From Istiophorus platypterus (Eukaryota > Chordata > Actinopteri > Istiophoriformes > Istiophoridae), in contig CM029134.1 of the NCBI GenBank assembly GCA_016859345.1, positions 13,544,060-13,608,059 of the forward strand: 64,000 nt of DNA, in the 5' to 3' direction. The notes beneath the pieces are model-generated. The model did no database searches and was not told the DNA's origin. It saw nothing but the letters and a program-made list of their open reading frames with translations. The position numbers and the translations under genes were made by a program. This document shows, in pieces, positions 1 through 12,896 of this stretch (the stretch's first letter is position 1; every line of letters begins with the position of its first letter).

Positions 1-190
1 CTTATCTGAAATGGCAGAGCCAATCTCCCCTGATTTACTCCTAAGTGGTCCCTGTTTATCACTCAAAGTGAGGTGGTTGTCAGCCAAGTCCTTCTCTATG
101 CAGCACTTACTTCTTTCCTATTTCTATTGATTGGTAGATGAATGAATGGATGAATAAAAATATAAAAGTAAATATAAATACAGCTAACAG

Positions 191-195
<5 letters not shown>

Positions 196-237
<42 letters not shown>
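196..237. repeat. (TA)n microsatellite, about 21 units
   Basis: This is an uninterrupted alternating A/T run within AT-rich intronic sequence. Confidence 0.95.
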
Positions 238-240
<3 letters not shown>

Positions 241-1285
241 TACTTTTAAACTGAGTTGTAAAAAAGGACATCCACATTTGATCTTCCCTCCTCTACATCT
301 AAACGTAATCCCGTAACCCATGGATCCAACCCCATCTGCCTAATGTCTGGGTGGTTACCAGAGGGAGGGTTTTGAATTGGCTGGCTTGTTCTATGGTAGA
401 ACTTGGCATGCACCTCTCCTGTTCATTTTATCTCTGTGTACATACTTCTCAAGGCAGTGTTTTATCTGGCTGAACGGGCTTTGTTTGGTCTTGATATCTC
501 TTACCGCAGCTTGTCTTTGCTTTATGGATTTCTGGCAGCTTCTTTAAATAAGTGATAATGCTTAGCAAAACACTCACCTTGACTCCTCGCTGAATGTTTG
601 TTTTTGTTTGTCATGTTTATCTTTCAACATTAATGTTTTATTCACATTAGTATTTACCACTTGGAGAATAACTTTTATTTTTTGAAAGCCATTAATGGTA
701 TTTAATTGTAATTAATATTTTAGCTAAACAGCTTGGTATTGAATGTATTCTGAAATCAAATTAAGACTTTCCTAACATCTGGCAAGACCTTGAATGGGCT
801 TGAATAAACAGAAGCCTAAAAATGAAGACATTCCCTTATGCAAAATGATTATGTCCTAATTGTCACGGACAGCTGTTTGTTCTAATAGATTCTGGATGCC
901 ATTGTTGGAGCAAGTTTTCAATAATTAGAATCATGTGGAGAGGAAGCATGCTTTTTGTATAGCTGCCAAACTTTCAATAAGTGGGCTCTGTCTTTTGCTG
1001 GAACCTGGAATTTGCTTTTGCACACATCTTCCAATAATTTGAGAAACAGCTGCCAATGCTGTTTGAGAACAAGTAGATATTTAGACTACTTGTAAGCGTG
1101 GGCAAATGTGGCACACAGAACTATATGATTGTGCCAACAAGGTATTCCTCTCTTCTCTGTCTTAGAAAATGAATAAAATCATGAGAAGAGTTGGGGAAAA
1201 ACACTCCTTTCTGCACAGAACTTTAGAAATATACCTCATCATTTGGCAGCAGCACATAACACCACAAGCTGTCAAGATTAATTTT

Positions 1286-1315
1286 AATCCTGCTTCATAT
1301 AATCCTGCATCATAT
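1286..1315. repeat. 15-bp tandem duplication, two copies
   Basis: AATCCTGCTTCATAT at 1286-1300 is followed directly by a copy with one change at 1301-1315. It is a local slippage-type duplication with no evident function. Confidence 0.8.
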
Positions 1316-1562
1316 ATAATTGTATGCGGTCCAGAAATTGGTGCAGTGCATGTAAACATATAAGTATTTTCTTTCTTATTTTGCTAGTAGAAAAAAAACA
1401 AAGGAGAAAGCTTCAGTTTCTCAGCGTTATCTTTCACAGGAGTTGAAGATTGTGTGTGTTTTTCTGTTTATTTCTTTAGCTGCATGCCCTTTTTCCACCC
1501 TTATTCTGTTTATTTCTCATCTGTTTTTTTTCTTACGAGCCTACACTCACCCAAACACACAC

Positions 1563-1922
1563 AGCCCTGTTTTACTATATTCATAGGGGAGCGTCTTTGA
1601 CATAATTTATTCCCTAACTCCGTACCCAATCATCAACCATCACAACTGTGTGCTTAGCCCCGACCCGTAACCTAAACTTAACCCCGAACCTAATTCTAAC
1701 CTGAACCCTAAAACCAAGTCTTAACCATCAAACAGCCCTTAAAACTTGTGGGGCTCAGAACTTTGTGCCCCACAAAGCTGTCAGACCTGATAAGTATAGT
1801 GGCTTCCCGATTTTCAGATCCCACAAATGAGGTAAAACGACCTCCCCCCACCCAACCTCACCCCCCGCAGACACAGACACACACATACACACACACACAC
1901 ACACACGCACACACACACAAAC

Positions 1923-1979
<57 letters not shown>
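1563..1979. repeat. Dispersed teleost repeat with degenerate CCCTAA motifs, ending in (CA)n
   Basis: Landmarks in order are a TTTTACTATATTCATAGGGG opening, a TTCCCTAACTCC block, a run of degenerate AACCCTAA-like units (about 1655-1725), AAAACCAAGTCTTAACC, a GCCCCACAAAGCTGTCAG segment, an AAGTATAGTG segment, and a terminal (CA)n. From memory of fish genomes, this ordered set of landmarks marks a widespread interspersed repeat of teleosts; I cannot name its Repbase family. The resemblance to telomere repeats is internal to the element, so this is not interstitial telomere DNA. This copy is diverged. Confidence 0.65.
1869..1979. repeat. (CA)n microsatellite, interrupted
   Basis: This is a long CA tract with CG and AA interruptions at the tail of the dispersed repeat. 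Apparent open frames here translate only to Thr-His or Val-Cys runs. Confidence 0.95.
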
Positions 1980-1983
<4 letters not shown>

Positions 1984-3960
1984 GATTTGTGACCTGGGGA
2001 TCTAGATGGATCAACTAAATAGAATATTTAGCTAGCTGTTTCAACATCACAGCATTGAAAACCACTCAGTTGTGCTTTCAGGGTGCTAATTGTGTGGATT
2101 TAGGTTAGTCAACCCTCTCTGATAGTTTTTAAATGAAGCTTTTTTTGCATTTGGTTTTTGGCAGTTTGTCCTTCATTAGTGCCAGACTTTAGTTCACTCT
2201 CCCCCTCTCCACTATTTTCCTAGCCTTATTTAATCTTATCAAAAGAACAATAAGTGCTTTATCTACGCACTACAGTGGCTAAGGAAAAATATGTTCGCAC
2301 AGAGACATCACCTCCTCCTGCGCTTGAAGGAGCATCTGTTAATGATGTTTTTAATTCAGGACTTGCATATTGCTTTTGTTGCTATAGCGATGAAGAAAAT
2401 CAAGATAGTCATTTGTGCTCCAGTTGTATTTGCTCTTGAAAAAAAAATCTCTTATCAGTTTGAATAATGAGATGAATAAAATTCACGGCAATAACTGAAG
2501 ATGAGGGTGTAATTATATTTTATGTGTTTTATGCCACCATACATTCTTGAGGAATTGCTAATATTTTAGAAAAGACCATCATACACGGGACGTGTTTTCT
2601 TTTAGATCCAAGTAAAGGTCGCAACATGAACTTCAGTAAACCTCAGACGAAATCAAAGAGGCCTGCACCTCTCAGAAGAAAATGCCCACATACCTAAGTA
2701 GCCTTCACACAACATTTATACTTGTTTTGTGTCTGAATTGGGTAAGAGGGAAAAACTAGGACATAGTTCAACCTGTTAATGCAAATCCCATCTATTATGG
2801 GGATGGGAAGTCTCAATTATAAATCTTACAGTCAGTTTATTATCTGAAAAGTAATTTCACTAGAATCACCTGACCATAAATCATTTTTGGGATATGAAGT
2901 AACTCTTTCAATTAGTCCCATCGGTGACAAGATAAAATTTTGGCATATTTTCCTAGTAAAAGCACATTAGGTACAGGATGTGGTGCTGGGCATGTAATAA
3001 CAACATCTGAAACATTTAGTTTAGGACTTTCCGTAAATGCTGTCTCATAGCAGTACACACTCGCCCATAAAAGAGCACTGTTGTCGCCTCTCCAGATGGT
3101 ATTAATGATCTTTGTTTGTCAGTATTGGTGTGCCAAGTCTCTCTGTAGGAGCAGAAAGAATTCTTATTAAGGATATTTTCTTTAATACCAAGGTGCATGT
3201 ATCCCTAGAATGACTGGAATAAGGACATGATTTAAATGTTTCTTTCTGCTGACCCACAAATGAGTCAGTGTCTTGTTAAAAAATACAAAGACAGTGCAGA
3301 AATAACCGAGGTTAAAGATCAAACTTTGAATTGGTGATTACATCCATTTAGGGACTCACTAATTAAGGCTTGACAAGGTTTTTCAGTTCACCCAAGTAGG
3401 GAAAAAAATCATATTTTCTCAATTAGATGCTGTGTTATAGCCATGCAGATAGTTTTGGTTTTAGGGTTTGAGATACTGGTCTCTGAGATTTCTCTCCTCA
3501 CCTCAACAAAGGGGTGAAAGGAATTTTAATTGTGGTGCTCAAAACATTGAAATATTACATAAAAAAAATAAATAAAAATCAACAACAATAACTCTCCAGG
3601 GTAAATGTCCTTGTTCCTGCGCACAGACCTGAATGTTTTCAATGGAACTAATTTATACTGCAAAGAAGCCCCTACGAAGACTGATTTTCTATGTTTGTCT
3701 TTTCAGATAAAAAGCAAAGAAAACTAACATTTCTGTGGATTTTTTTAAATGTGATTTTTCAGTGCTGTAAGCACAACAGACAGTACAATAGAACTGGACA
3801 TCAGACTTCATTTTAATGGTTTATAGTGTACACATGCACAATGCACAACTGTACCTGCCTGTTTATGAGTTTGTTTATTTTTATAGGTTTTTGATATTTT
3901 TATTCACCTTTTTGGAAGATTTTTCTAATAGAACGTTTCTTGTTTGTTGCCTTGCTCCAG

Positions 3961-4159
3961 ACCCAGCGCCGTGTCACGTTCCATCTTCCAGACGGTTCCC
4001 AGGAGAGCTGCAGTGATAGCGGGCTGGGAGACCCAGAGCCTAGCAGCACGGCCAGCACCACCCAGCCTCTTCCCCTTAGCTTCCCCCAGGAGGAGTACTA
4101 TGAGCAAACATCACCTAACAGCCGCACCGAGGGAGATGGAAACTCAGACCCCGAATCCA
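3961..4159 (+). CDS. Delta-1 protocadherin, internal exon of the cytoplasmic tail (CM3/RRVTF exon)
   Basis: Protocadherins are single-pass neuronal adhesion proteins; this exon lies in the cytoplasmic tail. It starts after a pyrimidine-rich CTCCAG acceptor and is read from codon ACC. The 66 complete codons begin TQRRVTF, then LPDGSQESCSDSGLGD, an S/T-rich linker, a PQEEYYEQ segment and RTEGDGNSDPES. RRVTF (3967-3981) is the CM3 motif of delta-1 protocadherins, known to dock protein phosphatase 1 alpha. The exon ends A|GTGAGT at 4159/4160, a strong donor that leaves a phase-1 split codon. It joins in frame to 45196, giving PES-T-IEV. It is much more GC-rich than its flanks. The paralogue is uncertain: PCDH9 differs after NSDP and PCDH11 resembles this segment, so PCDH7-type or PCDH11-type is most likely. 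Confidence 0.92.
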
Positions 4160-4893
4160 GTGAGTACTAAGTTTTGCTACATTCAGACAGCAGGCAAATC
4201 TGTTATGTTTCATTTTTACTGTTTTTTGTGATTTTGGAGACTGAATCTCCACAACATCATTTACAAACGGCCATCTGTGTTTTTAGACGGTAAAATTATT
4301 TACTCAGATTACAGTTGTGATTTTCATGGTAACGACAAAGCCTTGCAGACACTTAACAAGCAAATATTTCCCATCCAATAATTAGTAGCAAGCTAGTTAG
4401 ACATTAAGGTTTTTTTGAGATGGGTCCTTGGACAAGTAGGGTAAAAATTTTGTTGTACAAAAATGAGGGTTGCACTGCTCAGTGGGAAAGAAAGTCCTAT
4501 TCCATGTGTTGTATTTTTCAGTGTTTCATGTTGAGATGAAACCAGGAACCATCTCCGTCATATTAAATATGCAAATAAATTGGATTTGATCAAAACAGAC
4601 AGTGAGTCCGTTGTCATGGGAGTGCAGAATAACATTAAGAGTGTAACCTGGGTGCATTTATTATTGACAATTAATTTTGTAAGCCTGAATTTTGTAAATG
4701 TTGTCCGGTGTTAAGCTTTGCCGTGTAAGGGGAATTACGCCTCTAAAGTTGAAACTCTGTTGCTGAATTTATTCAAATGTTTCACAAGACAGCTGTCACT
4801 GCCTTGGCTTACTGCCCAATGATGTTCTCCATAAAAAGCTCCATTGAATGCAAGGATGCACAACTCCTTCCCTCATACATATACAACAGATTT

Positions 4894-4913
4894 AAAAAAA
4901 AAAAAAAAAAAAA
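4894..4913. repeat. Poly(A) tract, 20 bases
   Basis: This is an uninterrupted A20. No retroposon body could be recognised on its 5' side, so it may be a simple repeat or the tail of an old insertion. Confidence 0.9.
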
Positions 4914-7900
4914 TCATTGCTCAAATAACTGGCTGAGGGGGAAAAGAAGAGTGCTTAAGACACACCACAGAGGAGTCTGGGTTTTATCCAGCAGTGGCGG
5001 AGTAGATTCAGTGCCAGCATGCCAATGATGCTGCTGCTGCTGCTGAAATTATTTTGCTCCACCTTAACATGAACAAGGCTATTCCGAGTCCTTACCAATG
5101 TGTCCTTGTCACATACTAACCCGTCCCTACTTCAAGCTGGATATTGTAGTCCTGGTGAATCAGATTGTATTATCCGGAGTTAACCCTGCATCATATATTG
5201 CAGGCTGGATCTAGGCTTAGATCGGAAGAACATCACTCCGCCTGTGACCCGTGTGTGTCAGTGCCAGGGATATTTTAGCCGTTGCACGGAGTTACCTGTC
5301 AAAAAACAAGTCAGGGTTTTTGTTTGTTTGTTTACTATATCCAGTAGAAAAAATACATATACAGGACAGATAGAAGTATATTATTTTGCATACACCTACG
5401 TGCTGTATAGCTATTGTGTCATACAGTAGCTGTAAGTGAGACAACAGTCCTTGGTGCATCTGCCACCCCAGCAGCTGTGCTGACAGGCCCAGGGCCTGGT
5501 GTCAGTGTGTGTGTGATTGTGAATACATTTGTTAGACATTAGTCAAGATAGCTGACATCCTGGTGGTGGGTTACCATTCATTTACATGCAAAGGTCCTTC
5601 CCATTCGTGATTTTTCTATCCTTGATGAGAGAATGTTTACAACAAGAAATCTTTTTTTACAAGACAGTCTTTTTAACAAGGCCAGCTGACCTCCATATTC
5701 CCTCACACATACACACATCTGCAAACACGCAGGTCTGTGTATAAAATGCACACACAAACGCATCCAATGAATAAACCTTCCCTTCCCCAGCTGCTCTCTT
5801 TAAAGTGTTAACCATGATGACAGCAGTGATTCACATATGTGATTCATTCATATACTGATGCAATTGCTCATCATCTCATTAATATTCAGCGACATAAACA
5901 TCTCATACTTCATAAACTTACTCAAATACCGCACTTATTAACCACTTTCCCTCTGGGGTAATATTTGTTGAAGTGCATTAGTTTTAGATAGAATACCATG
6001 CTAATGTGGTAAATGCATGTGTACTTTTATAAATTGCTGTATTAAAAATCATAGCAGAGTGAGAGTGTTAACAGAATAACCAAGGGTGTAATATCGGAGT
6101 CTAATATTAGTAGTTAGATATTATAAAAGTCACTACAGTTATTTGACCAAAAGCACCTTCCCTCAACCTTATCACACCAAACGGTATTAAAGTCAATGCA
6201 ATTCTAATTGATGTTAATGTAAAAACAGGTTAAAGTTGACAAGACCTGATCATTTTCAGGGGTTGTGTAAACACCTTATGAGAAGTAATTTCATAAATTT
6301 ATGTACTCACATATCAGTCATTGTGAAATTAATGCAGGACTGTGCAGCGTTCAGATTCTTATATTCTGCCTTTCAAGGCCTCAGGAAAATTTAAAAATTC
6401 ACATTTGTATTTGTATAATTTTAATAAAAATATATTCAAAAGAGCATACATTCTCACCTAAGTCAGAAAAGTCCTTTCATTTGCTTTTAGATGCTGCTGG
6501 TTTAACACCCGCTTGCACACACACTCACACGTCATTTGAAGAGTAAAAGCCGCCTGACTCATCTAGGTCCATTTTCTCCTTCCAGAAGTTAAGTCAGATA
6601 AACTCTGACTCTGTGCTACTCAGTTCAAAAAGAGAGATGGATCCTGTGCATGTTGACCGTCTCAGAGACGAGTGCGCTGGTGACAGAGGGGGGCCTAAGA
6701 TGGATTAGATATGGTTTTATCAATGAGCGCCAGGCTGGCATGGCGGTGGCAATCTCTTATCATGTCGTCTCAATTTGTAAAGCAAAAAGAACAAGAAAAA
6801 GTGGAAAGAAGGGAGAGGAGATGAAATGACTCCGTGTGAAGGGGGAGAAATAGAACTGAGAGATTGAAAGACTAGAGCTATGGTAAAAAGAGGGAATTTC
6901 AAGTGTCAAAAGCAGCATTGTTTCGTAAAGGTGCTTCGGCTTGGACCTGAATGTCAACTTGCACTGAATAATTGTCTGTGCCAAAGGCAAGCCATGTGGC
7001 CTTATTATGACAATGAATTTCTCAACTCCTCTTTAAACCCGCATCTTTATTAGACCACCCACTCTTGAAATAAAGTTCATATGACATTTTATGTTTCTAT
7101 TATTTATGAGTTAGGCGGCTGTTCATTTTATGGGCTTTTGCTTCACCCTCCAGGCTTACTTCACCACCCCGCCATCAGTCTTATGCTGTCGCCTCTTTTG
7201 TCACACATTGTTCCAAAGGTTTTGATATTTCCTCCTCTGTCTCGACAAATAGATAAAAGCCGCAAATTAATATCATCAACTAGTGTGATTTTCAGGTCCA
7301 ACCCCCATACATCTAACTGCTGACTTTTACAGAACTACACATCCAGAACAATTAGGCATGATGAATCGTACCTGTCCCTTTTGGCCAAACCACAACACTT
7401 CATCAAAACATCAAAAACACGCATGCATAATGATATGCAATGCATCTCGTCTCTCAAATAAGAAGGATGTCTCAGTTGACATCCTCAGTTTTCAGCACAG
7501 TATAGCAGAGGTACACCTTCTACCATAAAACGTGACTGAATTTTCATGAAATCACTAAGAGCATTGTTGTTTTTTGTAGAATACTAAAAGCATCCAGTTG
7601 ATGAAAATGTCATTCTTGTCCCATCGTGGCTAAGACATTGTGTCCCGCAGATTTTGTTGTTGTTTTTTTAATGATAATGACCAGTGGCCCTGTTTTGAGG
7701 GATGTTACTGCACTTGTGATCAGCTCGGCTTTGTTGCCACTGAATAATTAAATGATTTGTTTTTATTTTTAGGTCATCGTTAATTTTGGACAGTCTCTGC
7801 TGTTAAATTGATGTTAGCTTAAGGATTTCCTAAAAAAAGTTTTTTGCTGAATGATGGCAATCATCATGTCACCAAGAGCGAACACTGCTAAGCCCTCATA

Positions 7901-8916
7901 CAAAGTGCAGCAAAGTGGGAGCAAATCCCTGAGTCTAAATCCTTCACATTTTTCAAACAATACACAATTTTGTACTCTGGATGATTTTTAATACACTTAT
8001 TTCTCTTTCCTGTTGTTGGAGTTGAGGGATTTAGGAGCTTGTGCTTCTGCCCACTTACAAGCAGCTCACTAAAGGCATTTTTGAAGTAGTGCATTAGTCT
8101 CTGGAAGGAACATAGAAACACAGTATACTATAGTGCTGTATCTTAATCTGTGGCATATGGCTTTCAAATGACCAGCTTACACCTTGTCTGTCTAAGATCT
8201 AAATCTGCTATTAAAATAATCCAATCCTTTTTAAACACGGCAAGTATAATAAGATTATAGTTTTAAACATGCTGTGCAGTGTATTATAAAAGTAGATACT
8301 TTTTACAAAAGGGAATTGCTTAATCAAATAATAGATTTCAATCAAGGATTGTGTTTGATATTTAAATTATTTCTCACTTTGTGCAGTTTTGCATCTTAAA
8401 CTTTTTATAGCACACTATATAATTCCTGAGACAAATAATCTGATTAAAAGCTTGCTAAGTTCTTACTTTGTGGGGTTACATTCTTAACTCTTTGATTTCT
8501 GTAGGTCCAAAATTTTCATAATAGGTCTCAGACTGAGTTTCCAGTTGACTGATTTATAACTGCCCTTTTTCTTGTCTTTGGAAAAGGCCACTTGAATTGA
8601 TATAGTGTGCCAAACACGTTGGTACCACTTTAATTTTTAATACTTCTCAGACCTCAGACCCTAGCCAGTATGTCTGGCCGCCAATGGCAAGCTTGCACTA
8701 AGATTGGAATTCAACTGTCTAGACACAATCTGCCCATGAATAAAGGGATTTCATGAGGGAAAAAAAAACAGTTAGATGGTCGTGATTGGAACTCAAGGAC
8801 TAAGTCAGACCAGTTTCAGTACAAAACTGTAACACTACATTTTGCGATGCATACCAACAGTTTAACACATCATTATGTGATGGTAATGCCATAGTGCTCA
8901 GTGCTGTTAGCCGCAT

Positions 8917-8973
8917 TAATTATGCATATGAGTCCAATCTCAGTTTCACTTTGAGGGTTCTCATATGCAATTA
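8917..8973. promoter_or_regulatory. Inverted repeat of POU/homeodomain-like sites (candidate enhancer core)
   Basis: TAATTATGCATATGAG at 8917-8932 recurs in inverse as CTCATATGCAATTA at 8960-8973. The arms differ only by a two-base insertion, with a 27-bp spacer. Each arm combines a TAATT homeodomain core with GCATAT, related to the POU octamer. More TTAATTA-type and ATTTGTGCAAAT sequence follows to about 9020. A regulatory role is inferred from motif density alone. Confidence 0.3.
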
Positions 8974-11680
8974 GAAGTAATGAATGTGCTTCTTAATTAC
9001 ATTCATTTGTGCAAATTTCCATTCCCCATTGAATTTTTCTGTGGAAACATTGTGACACTGACCAATGGCATATCATTTGCAATGTGACTAAATCCATTCA
9101 GCATAGAACAATTAGCTGTAATTAGTGTTACAATGTCATCAGCAACCAGGGGGAAAGACTAAGCTGACATGAAGTGGAGAAGAGGACCCTTGTTCGGAGA
9201 GTAAAAAGTCCAACATTGTAGCAAGATCCAGATAATTGGCTGGCCACAGGTTAGAAGGATGATGAACTGCTGTAAGACTATTGGGCTAAATAATAATTTT
9301 TTTTTTTTAGCCTACATTCATGTAAAGTTGGCTGAACAAGCATTCTCTTTGATAGCGATGGCCTCCTCCACATTAACACACTTAGCAGCTGCCAGAGCAA
9401 ACTTCTATGTCTGCCAGCCTGTCTCACCATCGACGGCTGACAAATGAGCTGCTTCACTGAACTGATTGAGAATGAAGTGCCTTGCTTAAGGGTACATCGC
9501 TGAAATTTAGGAGGAAGCATTTCTCATTCAATTCACAACATGACCTTACATATTGTCACGTTATACGAGATATTCTGATTGTGATGGTATATTTAATTCA
9601 TTCTGCACATGAAATGGTAATGTAGCCTTTTCCTTTTCTTGCAGTTATTCCGCAATCTACAAGATCATTTCTTCAAACTACTTTTTTCACATCATTTGCA
9701 CCAGTTTGCTTCCCGCTATATATTCTCCCTCATATAAATAAATAAAAGCCTCTGTGCCTTCTGGCTCCCAGAACTTTTTACAGCTGCCCCAGTGGGCTTG
9801 CAACAGAGCTAAATGAAGCAACAGTGAGTATTAACCTACATAGATTGGACCTTTCGTTTTAAGATGATTTTAGGGTTTTTTTTTCTCCCTCTCTCCTTTT
9901 TTTGACCACCGGGGGTCTAGAGCCGAGTTAGAAGGGGACTTAGTTGGACTCATCTGTATCCTTCTCAACTGATTGGGATTTAACGGGAGTTCTTGGCTCT
10001 CAGAGGTGAGGTGGAGGGAAACCCTTGTTTTATCTGGTTCAAAATGCCACACCAGTTGTCTCAAAGAGAGAGAGACGAGCTATTGATCTGGAGGAGTCAA
10101 CTCAGCTCACAGAAATCTCTCTCCACCCTCCTTCAAACGACTGAAAAGTGTCATGTTAGAAACCTCCTTTTCCAGAGTATTAGGCCCCTTCTTTGTTGCC
10201 CTGCCAAAGTCTTCTGTGAAGTTGAGGCAGGAGCTTTCTGGTGCATCATCCAGATCTCAGCAGGACAAGACGAAAGAGATATAAAAAGATTTCAGGATAA
10301 TCAGCGCATGGCATTTACAATTTTTATACTAATAGAAGTGTCTCAGTGCCATGGCCAGAGAAAAATGGCACATACCGTACAGTGGAACCTGAACACATTA
10401 TCACAGTGGTGAGTGCTGACAAACTAATTGCAAAAGAGAAGCAGTGTTTAGACTGACAACATAAGCGAACAGCCCCTCAAGTCTATAGCACATTATGATT
10501 GACACATATTACTTTTGTTGGAAGAGTGGATTGCTCTAAGCTGTTTTGGCTTTGACCAAACATCTGCAAATGTCTTTTTTAAATTAACTTGTATGTATTT
10601 AGTCATTTTATTCAACTATTTTAGGGGATTAAATGACATTTTAATGAGAAACATATTTTTTATCATTAATGCAACCTTTAATATTTTTATTTCAATGTTT
10701 CTTAATGCATTAATGTACTCCAAGGGATATGATTTGAATGCTCAGAGAGTTCAGCTATATCTTAAGGAGAAAAACAGGAAAAGTTGGCTGAACACACCAT
10801 GTTTGACTGTCCAAAAGTTGCTGCTTCAAATTCACTCAGAAGCACCATGACTTGAGTGGGCTTTTCAAAGACCTGTACAATTAAAATACTCATTCTGAAG
10901 TTGTTAACATGTTCAGTAAGTCTTGTGTCTGGTTTGGGAAGGGATCAATAGCTGCCAAGTTTGATCGTGTCTCTGGGCAATGTATTTTGAACTCGGCAGG
11001 AGCAGAGAGAGACTTCAAACAAGGATAGAGGCTCAAAGGCCCGAGCCAGCAATTCACTTTGTTCCATTTCACTGACTCTGTGATTCCTAAACTGGAATAT
11101 GGCTCCGACTGCATATTAAACCTGTGAAACGCAGGGTTCGAGAGAGGTGAGCTGCTTTGGTGCTTGATTCCATATAGCTGATGTGATTTCAGTAATACCA
11201 AACACAAGTCATGAAAAACAACAACACACCATTAATATGGGCGAGCTATTTATTGAATACCAAGGTTTTCTGGCATAGGGCGAATGCTGGCGTATAGGGC
11301 AAAAGGCTACATAGCCAATATTTGTGTCCTCAATTTATTAAATTAATTCAATGGAAACATTTCCTTAAACCTGTAAGCCAGAGCTCATTACATAACAAAC
11401 TTACTTAAGCTTGGCAAAGATCTGGACACCACAAACCTCCCAATACTTCTCAAGAATCACACTGTCCTTTCAGTCTGATGAGCTGAGGTTACACCTGCCT
11501 GAAAGAGCAGAGACTTCCCCAGTCGAAAAACATTGGAAGCTATGAAATATAGATGTGCTAATTTTTTATTCACTATCATTTGTTATAGATAACTTTTTAC
11601 AAAAATCCACCTGCTTTTTGCTTCTAGTTTGACAGCTTGTATTAGCATTAACAGTTTTGCCTGCAATTTAGCAGCCCATG

Positions 11681-11694
11681 CCCCCCCCCCCCCC
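11681..11694. repeat. Poly(C) tract, 14 bases
   Basis: This is an uninterrupted C14 within intronic sequence, followed by CA-rich sequence. Confidence 0.9.
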
Positions 11695-12851
11695 ACTAGC
11701 CCCACCCATGCTCACACAAAAAGTACAGCACACATACATTCATTATATACACGATGTATATTCCTGCTACTCCCCAGTTCAAACTTGAACATAGGGCAAT
11801 GCATTATGGATATTTCCTATCTCATTCCCAGTGTCTTGGCAACAGACATTATATCTCTGAAATGGAAATGGACTTTCTCTGGCTTTCAAATAGGAAAAAA
11901 GGTAACATCTGTCTATGTGAAAATGTGTGAATAAAAAAATCTCCTCATTTGAGATTTTATGTTTGTCTATAAATTCTTTCATGAGGTCAGAGGTCAGCCT
12001 GCTTCATATTTCAATAAAGCCATTATGCTCTGGCTTGAAGGTGTTGTATTTCAGCATAACCAGTGGCACGGTTTATTGTTAACAACTGCATTAGTGAGGT
12101 TGAGACAAGGGTTAGAGGAAGGGCATCTCTTTCCCCACATGCACCTTCTCTTCTCCCATCCCTTCTTCCCCCCGTTAAGCTATAGCGCCATAGACAGATT
12201 AAAATGCATGGTCTCATCCCTTTCTCATTTTTCACATGCAGTCGGTCTCAAGGATAAGGATGGCCTCTGCTCAGAAGGACTTATTGACCAAAATAACTGT
12301 GCATCAATATGTCTCCTGAAGGCTGAGCAGACCACAGAATCACAGGGGTTGTATTTTCACCAACTCTCTCAGCCTTTAATGTTATTGACCTAGGTTGTCC
12401 TGATATGCTGCAGAATGGCAAGGCAGGTTAGAAACATATCTTAAAGTCTCAATGTCCTAAAAAGAGCAGGTTTATTGATGTACGAGGGAAAAGTGAACGA
12501 ATCAAGTATGAAGAACAAAAACAAGAGAAATTTGCTCGGAGAACGCCATGCTGTGACCAATCTAAAATTATATTGCTGTCTTTCTCTGGCTTATTTTTCA
12601 ATAAGAAATCACTATGAGCTAAACTGCAGTTTTGATGAGATTCATTCTGCAGTGATAGTTGTGGTAGTGCTGCAGTGACATCAATGATATGATGACAGAC
12701 TGCTACAACTATGATGCCATCTGTCTATATTTCATGTATTAGCATATTTCAGCTAAAATGTGTCATTCACAAGAAATGCAATATTTTCCTGTGAAATCAT
12801 TAATTTCACAAGCATGGCCATAAAATTACAATAAATCTTATGCATAGCAGC

Positions 12852-12896
12852 TCACACACACACCCATATGCACACACACACACACACACACAGACA
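12852..12896. repeat. (CA)n microsatellite, interrupted
   Basis: Two CA tracts are separated by a short CCCATATG interruption. Confidence 0.9.

Larger units (their letters stand above)
1..3960 (+). other. 3' part of the intron preceding the first protocadherin exon
   Basis: This AT-rich stretch has no coding sequence that I can support. It holds a (TA)n microsatellite at 196-237, a two-copy 15-bp tandem duplication at 1286-1315, and a teleost dispersed repeat ending in (CA)n at about 1563-1979. It ends in a pyrimidine-rich tract and a CAG acceptor at 3958-3960. I call it intron by inference: the exon at 3961 begins inside the cytoplasmic tail of a protocadherin, so upstream exons must exist. 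None of the expected cadherin-repeat or transmembrane coding sequence is visible here. The short open frames in the region are compositional. Confidence 0.75.

Noticed and set aside
1655..1725. Interstitial telomere repeat
   Set aside because: The CCCTAA-like units are degenerate and sit within a longer dispersed fish repeat with its own flanking landmarks.
1748..2014. Overlapping open frames on both strands across the CA repeat
   Set aside because: They encode only Thr-His or Val-Cys dipeptide runs produced by the microsatellite. The same applies near 22.2, 25.7, 41.7, 49.2 and 55.2 kb.
5029..5046. CTG trinucleotide repeat
   Set aside because: There are only about five units in intronic sequence, too short to be notable.
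9993..10412. 139-codon open frame on the + strand
   Set aside because: No domain, signal peptide or family motif could be recognised. It lies in an intron without splice-site support, and such lengths occur by chance in 64 kb.
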